A model generated the notes under the pieces. The model did not search any database, had not been told where the DNA came from, and worked only from the letters and a program-made list of their open reading frames with translations. From the NCBI RefSeq assembly GCF_024347595.1, contig NZ_AP025506.1, forward strand, positions 2,232,001-2,296,000: a stretch of DNA of 64,000 bases, given 5' to 3'. A program made the position numbers and the translations under genes. How positions within the stretch are numbered: the stretch's first letter is position 1; each line of letters begins with the position of its first letter. Positions 55,180-64,000 of the stretch are shown here, piece after piece. Source of the DNA: Vibrio pomeroyi. GTDB taxonomy: Bacteria > Pseudomonadota > Gammaproteobacteria > Enterobacterales > Vibrionaceae.

Positions 55180-55833
55180 TTAGTAGAGAGGCATTTCATC
55201 TGCTACGAACGGGTTTGATGCGCGCTCACGACCGAATGTTGATTCAGGGCCATGACCCGGCACGAATGTTACGTCACTGCCTAGCGGCCAAAGCTTAGTC
55301 TTGATTGAAGCGATAAGTGTATTGAAATCACCTTGTGGGAAATCAGTACGGCCAATTGCACCGTTAAACAACACATCACCAACAAACGCTAAACGAGCTT
55401 GCTCGCTGAACAGTACAACGTGACCTGGCGTGTGGCCCGGCGTGTGAATCACATCGATAACTTGGTTACCAAAAGTCACTTTGTCGCCCTCTTCTAACCA
55501 AGTGTTTGGTTCAAAGGCTTTACACAGTGGGAAACCAAACATCTGACTTTGATTCTCTAGACCTTGCAACCAGAAGTTATCAGCCTTATGTGGGCCAACA
55601 ATATTCACCTTCAAGATCTCAGCAAGAGGCACAGTGCCACCTACATGATCTAAGTGACCGTGCGTCAGTACCAAGTTCACCACTTTAACACCCAGTTCTT
55701 CGATGATAGCGGCTAGTTGTTGAACGTCACCACCCGGATCGACAACGATGCCTTCCATGGTTTCATCACACCACACAATCGAGCAGTTTTGAGCGAAAGA
55801 GGTAACAGGTACAACTTGATACTTAAGAGACAT
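55180..55833 (-). CDS. ycbL: metallo-beta-lactamase-fold hydrolase, glyoxalase-II-like (YcbL type)
   Basis: A 217-residue protein from ATG 55833 (AAGG upstream; a TTG two codons earlier is less likely). It has T-H-G-H-L-D-H (near 57-63) for the two metals, T-P-G-H-T-P-G-H near 132-139, G-D-V-L-F near 152-156 and V-P-G-H-G-P near 193-198, as in E. coli YcbL, which hydrolyses S-lactoylglutathione. The order ldtD-ycbK-ycbL on one strand is the same as in E. coli, supporting orthology. Confidence 0.88.
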   Translation of the reverse strand: MSLKYQVVPVTSFAQNCSIVWCDETMEGIVVDPGGDVQQLAAIIEELGVKVVNLVLTHGHLDHVGGTVPLAEILKVNIVGPHKADNFWLQGLENQSQMFGFPLCKAFEPNTWLEEGDKVTFGNQVIDVIHTPGHTPGHVVLFSEQARLAFVGDVLFNGAIGRTDFPQGDFNTLIASIKTKLWPLGSDVTFVPGHGPESTFGRERASNPFVADEMPLY

Positions 55834-55933
55834 ATACAAACCTTAAAGGGCAAACTGAAATTTGGGCAAACTATGACATTGGATGTCTACTTTGACAAGT
55901 GCCTACCGTATTGCCCTTCAACTCAGTTTAGCT

Positions 55934-56482
55934 TTACCAGCTGCGTACTGGGCCAGTATCAATATGGATAAAGTTGCTACGCGCATAATAACCGACGCCA
56001 CCTGCGTTCAGGCTTTTAGCTACGTCTCTCAGCTCTTTTAAGTCAACACCGTCGATACGGAAATCGATCGCTTTACCTAGCATGTGGTAACTCTTTTTAG
56101 CCACACCACTCGACTTAGAACGAAGTGCTTCATTAGTCGCTGGAGAGCGGTAACCAGAGATCACCTGAACTTCTTTCTGAATACCTAAGATATTCTGAAT
56201 CTGAGTAATCTGATCGAACAGGTTCTTATCCATAGGGTGAATTTCATTGCGGCGGAAATCGCGACATAGCTTGCTAAGGCGTGCCATCTCGTCACCAACA
56301 TAGTTAGTGCCATCGAAATAACAAGTCTCTAATCGTTCACCAGTGTGAAGATTGTTCATGCTAATCGTTCTTGGTTGATCAGGGTATGAAGCAAAAGCGA
56401 TAGAAGGAGTAAGAGAGGCGACAACAGCAGTACCACCAGCGTAAGTCAGAAACTGACGGCGTGAAAATAAACTTTGAGACAT
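55934..56482 (-). CDS. ycbK: Tat-exported M15-like/DUF882 protein (YcbK/MepK type)
   Basis: A 182-residue precursor from ATG 56482; a longer frame adds 24 residues without a ribosome site. The N-terminus has the twin-arginine motif S-R-R-Q-F-L followed by a hydrophobic stretch. The mature part is a DUF882/peptidase M15 domain: V-I-S-G-Y-R-S-P-A-T-N near 130, S-Y-H-M-L-G-K-A-I-D-F-R near 149-160 and F-I-H-I-D near 184, supplying the His/Asp/His zinc ligands. E. coli MepK of this family cleaves meso-DAP cross-links, which fits the neighbouring L,D-transpeptidase that forms them. Confidence 0.88.
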   Translation of the reverse strand: MSQSLFSRRQFLTYAGGTAVVASLTPSIAFASYPDQPRTISMNNLHTGERLETCYFDGTNYVGDEMARLSKLCRDFRRNEIHPMDKNLFDQITQIQNILGIQKEVQVISGYRSPATNEALRSKSSGVAKKSYHMLGKAIDFRIDGVDLKELRDVAKSLNAGGVGYYARSNFIHIDTGPVRSW

Positions 56483-56680
56483 ACAGCAAAAAAACCAATT
56501 AGATCGAACGAAAAATGCACGATACATAATGGTATTTGCTGCGTCAACGTACAAAAACCACGCAAAACGTTAGTATTTGCAACCTTTGCACGGTTAGTTA
56601 TTGATACTCATTATAATTTTATCAATAGAAGCTTCGTTGTCATTTTTTGGTCAAGATCACCTTTATTGGTCGTATTTTAA

Positions 56681-58219
56681 TCAGCCACCCTCTTTATCAT
56701 ATTGGTAGATGTCACCGCGGTACTGTATGCCGCCCTCTTCAAACAGCACGGTTTGATAGATGATATGCACGGGAATTCGCTTCTTGAGGCGAACCTTAGT
56801 ATTAGGAGCAAGGTCGTCATTCTGATTCGGGACCTTCCTTACCTTGGTCGCAAACAACAGCTCTGCCAGTTCTTCTGCGTGTTCAACACGTATGCAACCT
56901 GAGCTATAGGCACGGAAGTCGTCATTAAACAGACCTTTACTTGGTGTATCGTGTAGATAGATCGCTCGCTTATTGGGTGTATTGAACTTATACAAACCTA
57001 ATGCGTTGCGTGAGCCGGCCTGTTGACGCATTCGATATGGGAACGAATTGAAGTTGATGGTCTGCCAATCGATCTCTGTGGTGTCGACCGTTTCCATTGA
57101 ACGCCAACCATCAATCACTTGGAAGTTATTCGTTTCAAGGTAGCTTTCGTCGGCTTTGACCTTAGGCAAGATGTCTTTCACCATGATTTTCCACGGCACG
57201 TTCCAAGTCGGATTTAAGATGACTGAATCTAGGTTTATCTCTAGAAGCGGCGTTTTTCTCGATTTTCTACCGACCACAACTTTGGACTCAAAAACCTCTT
57301 CGCCACCTTCCCAATACTTCATGTCGAAACTCGGCACGTTAACAACAATGAGAGAGTCTCTGTCTCTTGGCCACAAACGAACACGTTCAGCATTCAGAGC
57401 TAGTGAGGTTAACCGATCATCAAAGCCCATGTTGATCCACTTGATCGTGTCAGGGCCGACGATCCCATCGTCTGTAAGACCGTGCATACGCTGGAAGGAC
57501 CTAATCGCCGTTTGCAGATCTCGATCGAACTTAGGGAAATCGACCGCAATCATCGAAGTATCAACGCCAACCAAGGCAATACGTTCAACAAGAATGGCTT
57601 TATCTGAAAGTTGGTCGCCCAAGCGTTTCAAGCCTTTCTGTCTGTACCGCTCAATCTTGAGTTCAGACGCCGTTTCTAACACAGAATAGGTTGCTTTGAA
57701 TTGGTCGAAATCCCCTACCGGTGGCGCGTAAGACAACACCATCTCCAATAAGTAATCATTGGCGACACTGCTTTTCAGTCTCATCAAAATATGGGGCGAA
57801 GGCGCAGGTAGTTTAGAATGTAGCTTACCCGAGAAGTACCACTCTTTACCGGCAAGTGGCGCATTTTCAACGTAGCTTAAGTAATAGATAAAGGTGTCGG
57901 TGAGTAAGATGTCTAGCTCTTGCCATTGACCACGAGATTGGTACTGACGGATTTGTTTTAATTGTCGATCAAACAGCGGTGCCATTTGCGCTTGTTCTAA
58001 CAGCGACAGTTGGAATTCAAACGCTTTAACAAGTTCCGGTGAATCCCAAAGGATAGGAAGAGAAGAGTCTTGATAAATACTCTGGGTGAGCTCTGGATAA
58101 ATCAGCATAAAAGAGAGTTCTGAATCAGCCGGAATGAAACGGCTCTCGCCAGAACTCGTATAGCTCCATGCATGCACAGAAACTAACACCAATAATCCAC
58201 AGAAGTATTTCGCTAACAT
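56681..58219 (-). CDS. ldtD: L,D-transpeptidase (YcbB/LdtD type)
   Basis: A 512-residue precursor from ATG 58219 (GGAG 7 bases upstream). A signal peptide (1-20), an N-terminal scaffold domain, a peptidoglycan-binding domain (about 232-262, A-I-R-S-F-Q-R-M-H-G-L-T-D-D-G-I-V-G-P with the usual spacing) and a YkuD catalytic domain with Y-L-H-D-T-P near 418-423 and S-S-G-C-I-R-V near 438-444 (catalytic His and Cys). It makes meso-DAP to meso-DAP cross-links in the periplasm. It is shorter than E. coli LdtD (615 aa). First gene of the ldtD-ycbK-ycbL series. Confidence 0.9.
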   Translation of the reverse strand: MLAKYFCGLLVLVSVHAWSYTSSGESRFIPADSELSFMLIYPELTQSIYQDSSLPILWDSPELVKAFEFQLSLLEQAQMAPLFDRQLKQIRQYQSRGQWQELDILLTDTFIYYLSYVENAPLAGKEWYFSGKLHSKLPAPSPHILMRLKSSVANDYLLEMVLSYAPPVGDFDQFKATYSVLETASELKIERYRQKGLKRLGDQLSDKAILVERIALVGVDTSMIAVDFPKFDRDLQTAIRSFQRMHGLTDDGIVGPDTIKWINMGFDDRLTSLALNAERVRLWPRDRDSLIVVNVPSFDMKYWEGGEEVFESKVVVGRKSRKTPLLEINLDSVILNPTWNVPWKIMVKDILPKVKADESYLETNNFQVIDGWRSMETVDTTEIDWQTINFNSFPYRMRQQAGSRNALGLYKFNTPNKRAIYLHDTPSKGLFNDDFRAYSSGCIRVEHAEELAELLFATKVRKVPNQNDDLAPNTKVRLKKRIPVHIIYQTVLFEEGGIQYRGDIYQYDKEGG

Positions 58220-58300
58220 GCTTAACTCCGTCACCAGTAATCCCATAAGTATGGCAAAGAAATGGGAGTAAGCATGTTATTTTTTAAGGGATTTTATGAA

Positions 58301-59398
58301 TCAGATTGCACTCCAGTGATTATCCCACTGGACGGATGATTGCTGGCTTGATTTCTCATAAGGCTTGCGTTGACTCACCACACTACCCGCTCCAGAACTG
58401 AGTCTAAACTCACCATCAAGCAGCACAGCACCAGAAGCATCGGATAGCGCAGACAGTTCCACTAACTCTTTCGTCTCTTTAGACCAAATACCGTAGCAAT
58501 TGCCTCGTGGTGAGGTAGCAATAATCCAATCATCTGACGCTGCAATACTTGCGATATAGTGATTGAACCTTGCCCACTGTTCAGGCTCTGCGTTCAGTGA
58601 TTCAAACTGTCCGCCTTTAGTGTGCATCGCCAACAGCGAAGGATACTCGTCCGGTTCACCGCGATATTGCTGACCACAAAGCACGGTTTCAGCGCCATCG
58701 TGGGCTAAGTGTCGAATGCTTAGCTTCTTGTCCAACAACTCAACCTGATCAAGTAGTACACCTTCAGGAGATATATAACTTAAACTCGGTTGCATTGAAT
58801 CCAAGTTTTTCGGTGTTCTTCCGTCAGTATGAACGCCACCAACGCCGATCGCGAGATTACCATCGGGCATGATGATCACTTCATGAGGGCCAATTCCAAA
58901 ACCGGTGAACTCTTCAACCTTACGATAGCCTTGAGCGACATCGTAAACACCAATCACACCTTGGCTGCTGTCCGTTTTACCTTCAGTGGCATACAGTAAC
59001 TTGCCATCTAAGGAGTAAACACCATGACCATAGAAGTGGCGGTTGTTCCCTTTCACCACCATTTTAATCTGCTCGCCCTTTTTATAGTCGAACACCATAA
59101 AATAGTCACCAGGACGACGAGCAAACACCACGGCATGCGATGAGGTTGGACAAATAGCGACGCCATGACCACGATCAGGAATCGGCAACTGGCTCAATGG
59201 CATGCCATATTCATCAGCCACAACCGCTGAATATTGACCACGGCCATTTAGCGCACAGCCAATCAGCTGAGGATCATTAGATGTACTCACGCCATCCTTT
59301 CGGCTCGCACAGCCAAATGGAAGCACAGGAACAGCTGCACAACCCAGTGCAGCCTTGAGTAGCGTTCTTCGCGTAGTATCAGTCACCATCGGTAGCAT
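58301..59398 (-). CDS. DUF1513 periplasmic protein (last gene of the imelysin operon)
   Basis: A 365-residue precursor with a twin-arginine-like start (T-T-R-R-T-L-L-K-A-A-L-G) and a following C-A-S at the end of the hydrophobic region. The mature part is a beta-propeller-like DUF1513 domain with D-R-G-H-G-V-A-I-C-P, R-R-P-G-D, F-Y-G-H-G-V-Y-S-L-D-G and G-P-H-E-V motifs. The ATG at 59398 has AGGA 5 bases upstream and overlaps the preceding gene by 20 bases, so translation is coupled. Function unknown; it always accompanies imelysin genes in the clusters I know, suggesting a part in iron handling. Confidence 0.85.
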   Translation of the reverse strand: MLPMVTDTTRRTLLKAALGCAAVPVLPFGCASRKDGVSTSNDPQLIGCALNGRGQYSAVVADEYGMPLSQLPIPDRGHGVAICPTSSHAVVFARRPGDYFMVFDYKKGEQIKMVVKGNNRHFYGHGVYSLDGKLLYATEGKTDSSQGVIGVYDVAQGYRKVEEFTGFGIGPHEVIIMPDGNLAIGVGGVHTDGRTPKNLDSMQPSLSYISPEGVLLDQVELLDKKLSIRHLAHDGAETVLCGQQYRGEPDEYPSLLAMHTKGGQFESLNAEPEQWARFNHYIASIAASDDWIIATSPRGNCYGIWSKETKELVELSALSDASGAVLLDGEFRLSSGAGSVVSQRKPYEKSSQQSSVQWDNHWSAI

Positions 59399-60440
59399 TA
59401 AATCCTATTACCACGCCAAGCTCGATCGCCACTTCTTCATGAATCAGGTACTTCAAACGTTCAAGTTTATTGTATTGAGTCAGCACCTCGCGGTAGCCCT
59501 CTTTACTCTGCAGTAACTCGAACAAGCTTGAATCAGTCGGCCAAGTCTCTAGCGTCAATATGAACTGGTCTGCAACACGATCAGCAAGGTCATTTAAGCC
59601 CTTCTCTCTCAATAATCCGTCTAGGCCATTGCCATCAGCAAGGTACAAGTTCTGAAGTGCTGCTACGTTTGCTTTTAGTTGAGTCATCGAGGTTTGTGCA
59701 CGCCATGATTCTGAGAAATAAGGACGCGGATGACCAATTTTCGCCATCGGACGACTCAGCTTTTTCATGCTGTAGTCAAGCTGGTTAGTCAATAAAGCAA
59801 TGTATTCAGATTCCCAACGCATCTCGTCCAGAGCTAACCACGGGTTTATCTGCCAAGCTTCAGCAATAGAGGCTGATTTCATCGCCAAGTTTTGGGCGAT
59901 AGCTTGTGAAGATAAACAACCTGAAGCTTTGTCTTGAAGCAGTGGAGATTGCTCGTCGTACAGAGACCACTCCAATGCGCCAAGCCCTTGAACAGTAACA
60001 CTCTGCTGTGCGATTTCGTCTTGTGACCAAGCTTTATCTTGCTGAGTCAGCTGACGCATCTTTAGGCCTGTGGTGTTCTTTTTGTCTGGCCAAAACTGAA
60101 CATTCCAGCTCTCTTCCAGCGCCGCTGTTGGGCCTCTTTCTTGACCTTGCAGTGCCATCCAACTGTTCATCGTAAGCTGCCACTGATTTTTCAACGCATC
60201 CAGCTCAACATTGTTGGTTTCACAGTAACCCTGCATCAAGACTTCTAGCTCACTGGCTTGCTTAGCGAATAGTACGGCTGAATCAAACTCTTGTTGATAC
60301 ACGCTACGGCTGATGTGAGCAGTCGTGTCTGCTTGATAAGAAACACCATTAACCTCAGATGAAGCCGTTTGCTCACCTGATGATTGGCAGCCTGCCATGA
60401 TTAATACCGACAAAGGCATTAACAAAAATTTATGTGTCAT
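59379..60440 (-). CDS. M75/imelysin-family lipoprotein lacking the usual GxHxxE histidine
   Basis: A 353-residue lipoprotein precursor with lipobox M-A-G-C18. The helical-bundle imelysin fold is indicated by the W-x-x-x-M-x-x-W-M-A-L-Q-G-Q-E-R-G-P and E-S-W-N-V-Q-F-W-P segments. At the family's GxHxxE motif it reads G-L-G-A-L-E, so the histidine is replaced by glycine; a metal-binding role at that site is doubtful. Third gene of the operon. Members of this group are found with IrpA-type imelysins and DUF1111 proteins. Confidence 0.85.
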   Translation of the reverse strand: MTHKFLLMPLSVLIMAGCQSSGEQTASSEVNGVSYQADTTAHISRSVYQQEFDSAVLFAKQASELEVLMQGYCETNNVELDALKNQWQLTMNSWMALQGQERGPTAALEESWNVQFWPDKKNTTGLKMRQLTQQDKAWSQDEIAQQSVTVQGLGALEWSLYDEQSPLLQDKASGCLSSQAIAQNLAMKSASIAEAWQINPWLALDEMRWESEYIALLTNQLDYSMKKLSRPMAKIGHPRPYFSESWRAQTSMTQLKANVAALQNLYLADGNGLDGLLREKGLNDLADRVADQFILTLETWPTDSSLFELLQSKEGYREVLTQYNKLERLKYLIHEEVAIELGVVIGFNATDGD

Positions 60441-60499
60441 GCTGTTACCTTACTTCCTAGTTTTTCTTTTAATTATATGAGTTCAATAAATATGAAACG

Positions 60500-60533
60500 A
60501 CCGCTGAGCTCGTATTGCTACAAGTTCAGCGGT
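60500..60533 (-). other. intercistronic hairpin in the imelysin operon
   Basis: ACCGCTGA (60500-60507) pairs with TCAGCGGT (60526-60533). The T tail is weak, so partial termination or mRNA stabilisation is more likely than full termination. Confidence 0.4.
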
Positions 60534-60599
60534 TGTGTGCTTTAAGTTAACTTTTTATTCGAGCTAACTCAGTCTTAGAGGCGCTTAGCTTCAAACTAC

Positions 60600-61988
60600 C
60601 TATAGCGAGTTCAAAAATGCCAACAGTGCTTCGCGCTCAGTCGCATTCAAAGACAGAACTTTTTGTTTCGCCATTTCAGCTTCACCACCGTGCCAAAGCA
60701 CCGCTTCCATAACATTTCTTGCGCGACCATCATGAAGCAAGAAGGTGTGACCATTCACTTCTTTGGTATAGCCTAATCCCCACAATGGCGTGGTGCGCCA
60801 CTCTTGACCATTGGCAAGATACTCAGGGCGATTGTCCGCTAAGCCTTCACCCATGTCGTGTAGCAGCATGTCGGTATATGGGCTAATTAACTGATTAGAT
60901 AATGCAGGTAGACCTTCACGCTCTGCCGTACGGAACTCAGCTTGGTGACAGCTTTGACAGCCAACGTCTTTGAACAGTTTTTTACCTTGCACAACAGCAG
61001 GGTTATCAACATCACGACGAATAGGTACCGCTAAGTGCTGCGAATAGAACTCAACAAAATCTAGGATGTTGTCGCTGACTTCTGGCTCACCACCATTTGG
61101 GAAATCATCACAAGTCGATTGCGCTGATGTGCAGTTTTCATTCGGGAACAAGCTGCTTGTTAGGCCTAAGTCACCATTAAATGCCGCTGCGTTTTGCTGC
61201 ATTAGATTTGGTTGTCCGGCTTTCCAACCGAAACGACCGAGCGCCATTTCATTGGTTTGAACATCAAGAACATAGTTGGCTTTACCCGACACGCCCTGTT
61301 TGTCTGCCAATTGTTGCTCAGCAAATCCTAAAATCGTTTCTTTTGGAATGCTCTCAAGCAAGCCAAGGCCGATCATTGGCGGCGCAACACGTGCTGAGAA
61401 TTCAGTTTTAGGATGCATCTCACCGAACGCAAATTCAGTAATTTTTAAAATGGGTTTACGCAGAGTAACGACAGTGCCGTCTTTGAATTCAACAGGAACA
61501 TCGGTGTAGCTGATGTTCACTTTACCCTCAGGTTTAACACCTTGAAGTGCGAAATCTTGTAGCTGACCACCGTAAGTCGGTTCAGGAATACCACCATCGC
61601 GAATAAAGGCTTGTCTCTGCTCTGGCGTTTCAGCCGGAATGCTTAAACGAACCAACATGGATACTGCGTTCTCATCGCCTTTTTCTGGCGCATGACCACG
61701 ACCATCTTTGATGTGGCAGTTTTGACAACCGTTAGTATTAAATAGCGGTCCTAATCCATCACGAGCATCCGTTGATGACGGTGCGGGAACCCAAGGGTTT
61801 CTAAAGAAGCTGTTACCTACGCTGAAATCCAAGCGTTTGCTCATAGGTAGATTGGCTGCGGGAAGAGAAAAAGCGTTCGCTCCCTCTTTCTTCACGGTCG
61901 TTTTGCCACCAGAGTAGGTTTCATGGGCGTGTAATGGAGATACGAAAAACAGTGCGGTTAATAGTGAGGCTGAGAGATACGACTTCAT
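60600..61988 (-). CDS. DUF1111 di-haem cytochrome c peroxidase-like protein
   Basis: A 462-residue precursor from ATG 61988 (AAGG 6 bases upstream). After a signal peptide (1-21) come two c-type haem sites, C-Q-N-C-H near residue 88 and C-Q-S-C-H near 347. The rest fits the DUF1111 di-haem oxidoreductase family (also called thiol oxidoreductase), with D-M-G-E-G-L-A near 382 and the H-D-G-R-A-R-N near 420. It works in the periplasm, probably as an electron-transfer partner, for instance ferric/ferrous cycling, next to imelysin proteins. Second gene of the operon. Confidence 0.9.
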   Translation of the reverse strand: MKSYLSASLLTALFFVSPLHAHETYSGGKTTVKKEGANAFSLPAANLPMSKRLDFSVGNSFFRNPWVPAPSSTDARDGLGPLFNTNGCQNCHIKDGRGHAPEKGDENAVSMLVRLSIPAETPEQRQAFIRDGGIPEPTYGGQLQDFALQGVKPEGKVNISYTDVPVEFKDGTVVTLRKPILKITEFAFGEMHPKTEFSARVAPPMIGLGLLESIPKETILGFAEQQLADKQGVSGKANYVLDVQTNEMALGRFGWKAGQPNLMQQNAAAFNGDLGLTSSLFPNENCTSAQSTCDDFPNGGEPEVSDNILDFVEFYSQHLAVPIRRDVDNPAVVQGKKLFKDVGCQSCHQAEFRTAEREGLPALSNQLISPYTDMLLHDMGEGLADNRPEYLANGQEWRTTPLWGLGYTKEVNGHTFLLHDGRARNVMEAVLWHGGEAEMAKQKVLSLNATEREALLAFLNSL

Positions 61989-62056
61989 ACATTGCCTTGC
62001 TGTGTTTTTGATTTTAGTTTTTATTTGGGAGTGACTTTCTTGAGTAGCAAACAATT

Positions 62057-62077
62057 AAGGGCTCAATGAGAGCCCTT
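62057..62077 (-). other. intercistronic hairpin after the first imelysin gene
   Basis: AAGGGCTC/GAGCCCTT with an AATGA loop, 24 bases past the imelysin stop codon, with only a weak T tail. Possible partial terminator that favours expression of the first gene. Confidence 0.5.
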
Positions 62078-62100
62078 ACATTGGTTTTGGTCTCGGGTTC

Positions 62101-63360
62101 TTAGAACTCGTGATCAGCCGTGTCTGGGTTTAGGCTATCAATACCAATCACACCAGCAGCACGCTCAATTGCAGCAGTTTGAGACACTAGCGCAACAATT
62201 GTTTTGTTTACTAGCGCGTTACCTGCAGCGTTGTCAGCAGCGATTAGCTGATCGAAGTGCTGGTTGTTTTTCTCTGCAGACGTTACTAGCTCGCCTACTT
62301 GTGCACGTGCTAGGTCAAACTGCTTTTGGATCTCTTTCGCAGCTTGCTCATCTTTTTGCTCTACTAGGTCAAACAGGCTTGGACCTGAAAGTAAAGTACC
62401 GTCTTCACGCTTGTATAGACCCGTGTAAACGTTGTAAATGCCTTGCTCGTTGTAGTAGTGAGAGTTGTGCGTGTTATCAGAGAAACAATCGTGCTCGTCT
62501 TCAGTCGAGTTAGCTTCTAGTGCCACTTTCATACGCTCGCCCGCTAGCTCACCTAGAGACAGTGACCCCATGCCGAATAGCATTTTACGTAGGCCATTCT
62601 CGCTAGATTCAGAAAGAAGCTCTTGACGGTAGTTGCCTTTCTCGCCTTCAGCCCACTGCTTTTCCATCCACTCTAGGTCTTGGATAAGTAGCTCAGCTGA
62701 TGCTTTTAGGTATGCGCCACGACGGTCACAGTTACCATTAGTACACTCAGCGCCAACAACGAAGTCAGTGTAAGCACGCTCACCTGCACCGCTGTTAGTA
62801 CCGTTTAAATCTTGACCCCAAAGTAGGAATTCAATCGCGTGGTAGCCAGATGCTACATTCGCTTCAGAACCGCCGATCTCGTTAAGGTCTGCGATTAGCT
62901 CAGGGGTGATGTTGGTTGCATCAACAGTAGTCTGACCAATTTGGAAAGTCTTGTTCGCAACGATGTTTGCGCTAGCGCCTTCGTTACCAAGCTCATATTG
63001 GTAATCAGAAGAAACGTAGTCGATAAGGCCTTCATCTAGTGGCCATGCGTTTAGTTGGCCTTCCCAATCATCAACAACAACGTTACCAAAGCGGAACACT
63101 TCAGATTGTTGGTAAGGAACACGAGACTCAAGCCAAGCTTGTTTTACTTGTTCGAAGTTGCCAGCAGAAGGAGAAGCTAAGAAGGTATCAATAGAAGAGT
63201 TCAACGCTTTTGCTGTGATTACTGAATCGGCAAACACTGCATGAGCAATATCTGCGTAATGTTCTACAACTTGATCTTGAGTTACTGCTGCGAAAGAAGA
63301 AGCAGAGGCAAAAATGAGTGACGAAGTTACGGCTTTTGTCACTAAAGATTTAATGGTCAT
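62101..63360 (-). CDS. imelysin-family iron-regulated protein (IrpA-like)
   Basis: A 419-residue precursor with a signal peptide ending near A-S-S-F-A-A. The imelysin fold is marked by W-L-E-S-R-V-P-Y-Q-Q-S-E-V-F-R-F-G, S-G-Y-H-A-I-E-F-L-L-W-G-Q-D (which carries the intact GxHxxE motif) and E-R-A-Y-T-D-F. Relatives (IrpA, ICMP) are iron-regulated envelope proteins. A Fur-like box lies about 45 bases upstream. First gene of a four-gene operon with the DUF1111, M75 and DUF1513 genes. Confidence 0.9.
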   Translation of the reverse strand: MTIKSLVTKAVTSSLIFASASSFAAVTQDQVVEHYADIAHAVFADSVITAKALNSSIDTFLASPSAGNFEQVKQAWLESRVPYQQSEVFRFGNVVVDDWEGQLNAWPLDEGLIDYVSSDYQYELGNEGASANIVANKTFQIGQTTVDATNITPELIADLNEIGGSEANVASGYHAIEFLLWGQDLNGTNSGAGERAYTDFVVGAECTNGNCDRRGAYLKASAELLIQDLEWMEKQWAEGEKGNYRQELLSESSENGLRKMLFGMGSLSLGELAGERMKVALEANSTEDEHDCFSDNTHNSHYYNEQGIYNVYTGLYKREDGTLLSGPSLFDLVEQKDEQAAKEIQKQFDLARAQVGELVTSAEKNNQHFDQLIAADNAAGNALVNKTIVALVSQTAAIERAAGVIGIDSLNPDTADHEF

Positions 63361-63404
63361 GAAGCATCCTTGTTGAGCTTTAAATTATTATTCGTAGTAA
63401 TAGT

Positions 63405-63423
63405 GCAAACCATTATCATTTAC
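63405..63423 (-). promoter_or_regulatory. Fur box upstream of the imelysin operon
   Basis: Read on the minus strand, GTAAATGATAATGGTTTGC agrees with the 19-base Fur consensus at 13 positions, including the unbroken centre ATGATAAT. It lies 45-63 bases before the imelysin ATG, where a promoter is expected. Iron repression also suits the gene family. Confidence 0.6.
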
Positions 63424-63472
63424 ACTACGGATTTGAATAATACAAACTTACAATTTTATTGCAAGATAAATA

Positions 63473-63497
63473 CAAAAAAACCTCACATTTGTGAGGT
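63473..63497 (-). terminator. rho-independent terminator of ribA
   Basis: Stem ACCTCACA/TGTGAGGT (63480-63487 with 63490-63497) and seven T on the minus strand. Confidence 0.85.
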
Positions 63498-63537
63498 CTT
63501 TGAACATTTTTGTGTTATACGCAACAAAGATGGCTAA

Positions 63538-64000
63538 TCAGATATCCAGATTATGCTTACCGTGTGAGACTTTGGCCTTCAAGTAGCTTTCGTTACCCGA
63601 CTTAATGTGAGCAGAGGTGTTCACTACTTCTGCAATCTCAATACCAAACTCTTTAAGTTCATTGATTTTCTTAGGATTGTTGGTCACTAAGCGAATTTTT
63701 GTGGTCCCCAAAGCACGCAGCATTTCTGCCGCTTCAGTGAAATCACGTAAGTCATCGCCAAAACCTAAGTGGTTATTCGCTTCGTAAGTGTTCATCCCTT
63801 CGCTTTGAAGACGGTACGCATCAATCTTGTTGTATAGACCAATACCACGACCTTCTTGGCGCAGATAAAGAATCACACCGCCCGTTTCACCCATGATTCT
63901 AATGGTTTCGTCTAGTTGCTCACCGCAGTCACAACGAGAAGAATGGAAAACATCACCAGTAAGACACTCAGAGTGCATACGAACAAGAGGTATGTCTTGT
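63538..64000 (-). CDS. ribA: GTP cyclohydrolase II (3' part; 5' end outside the window)
   Basis: The frame is open to the right edge, so the start lies beyond it. The visible 153 residues include [10 protein letters not shown] and the zinc cysteines in R-C-D-C-G, then [18 protein letters not shown]-x-R-D-F and V-T-N-N-P-K-K, all conserved in RibA, which converts GTP to the pyrimidine precursor of riboflavin. It lacks the usual DHBP-synthase half in this part, so it is either stand-alone RibA or the tail of a fusion. It lies upstream of the Fur-regulated imelysin operon, with a terminator between. Confidence 0.88.
   Translation of the reverse strand, partial: QDIPLVRMHSECLTGDVFHSSRCDCGEQLDETIRIMGETGGVILYLRQEGRGIGLYNKIDAYRLQSEGMNTYEANNHLGFGDDLRDFTEAAEMLRALGTTKIRLVTNNPKKINELKEFGIEIAEVVNTSAHIKSGNESYLKAKVSHGKHNLDI

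Overview
The window looks like a chromosomal segment of a Vibrio (Vibrionaceae). The basis is gene content and order: purC, maeA, an INDY-type transporter, a VC1184-type aminotransferase, trxB-cydD-cydC and the ldtD-ycbK-ycbL trio. A Splendidus-like species is a guess. There are no rRNA or tRNA genes, no complete insertion sequence and no CRISPR array.

Layout. 0-10 kb: a clipped membrane methyltransferase-like gene, ydiJ, a DUF3334 protein that reads as a CheX-family phosphatase, DUF2786, an OmpA/glycine-zipper lipoprotein, a Sel1/J-domain membrane protein, a LexA-controlled sulA behind an octamer microsatellite, and PurR-controlled purC. 10-25 kb: an HrpB-like helicase, malic enzyme, SanA-like protein, dicarboxylate symporter, glpM, two diguanylate cyclases around a DUF2797 gene, a LysR/DJ-1 divergent pair, and a two-gene amino-acid-hydroxylase/aminotransferase operon. 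25.8-31 kb: an AT-rich accessory cassette of two minus-strand genes (128 aa and about 1258 aa) behind a near-consensus LexA box. It is preceded by a gene-poor stretch with gene debris and is the best candidate here for an undescribed, probably defence-type, system. 31-43 kb: trxB-cydDC, a nucleoside deoxyribosyltransferase, an EAL protein with a small partner, a ToxR-like regulator, an exported one-cysteine thiol peroxidase, a large lipoprotein and an amino-acid-type chemoreceptor. 44-54 kb: two tandem BCCT transporters, then a TRAP transporter of the 2-oxoacid/lactate type with a CACHE histidine kinase and a NarL-type regulator. 53.6-58 kb: a lysine/alanine-rich histone-H1-like protein, DUF2982, a glyoxalase-II-like hydrolase, a Tat-exported M15-like protein and an L,D-transpeptidase. 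58-64 kb: a probable Fur-regulated periplasmic operon (imelysin, di-haem DUF1111 protein, M75 lipoprotein, DUF1513) and the 3' part of ribA.

How the genes work together. Most of the window is core housekeeping in short operons closed by clear rho-independent hairpins, many of them shared by convergent genes. Signalling is dense: two GGDEF proteins, one EAL, a chemoreceptor, a two-component pair, a possible CheY-P phosphatase. Two LexA boxes tie sulA and the accessory cassette to DNA damage. Family names come from recognising motifs by eye; no database search was possible.
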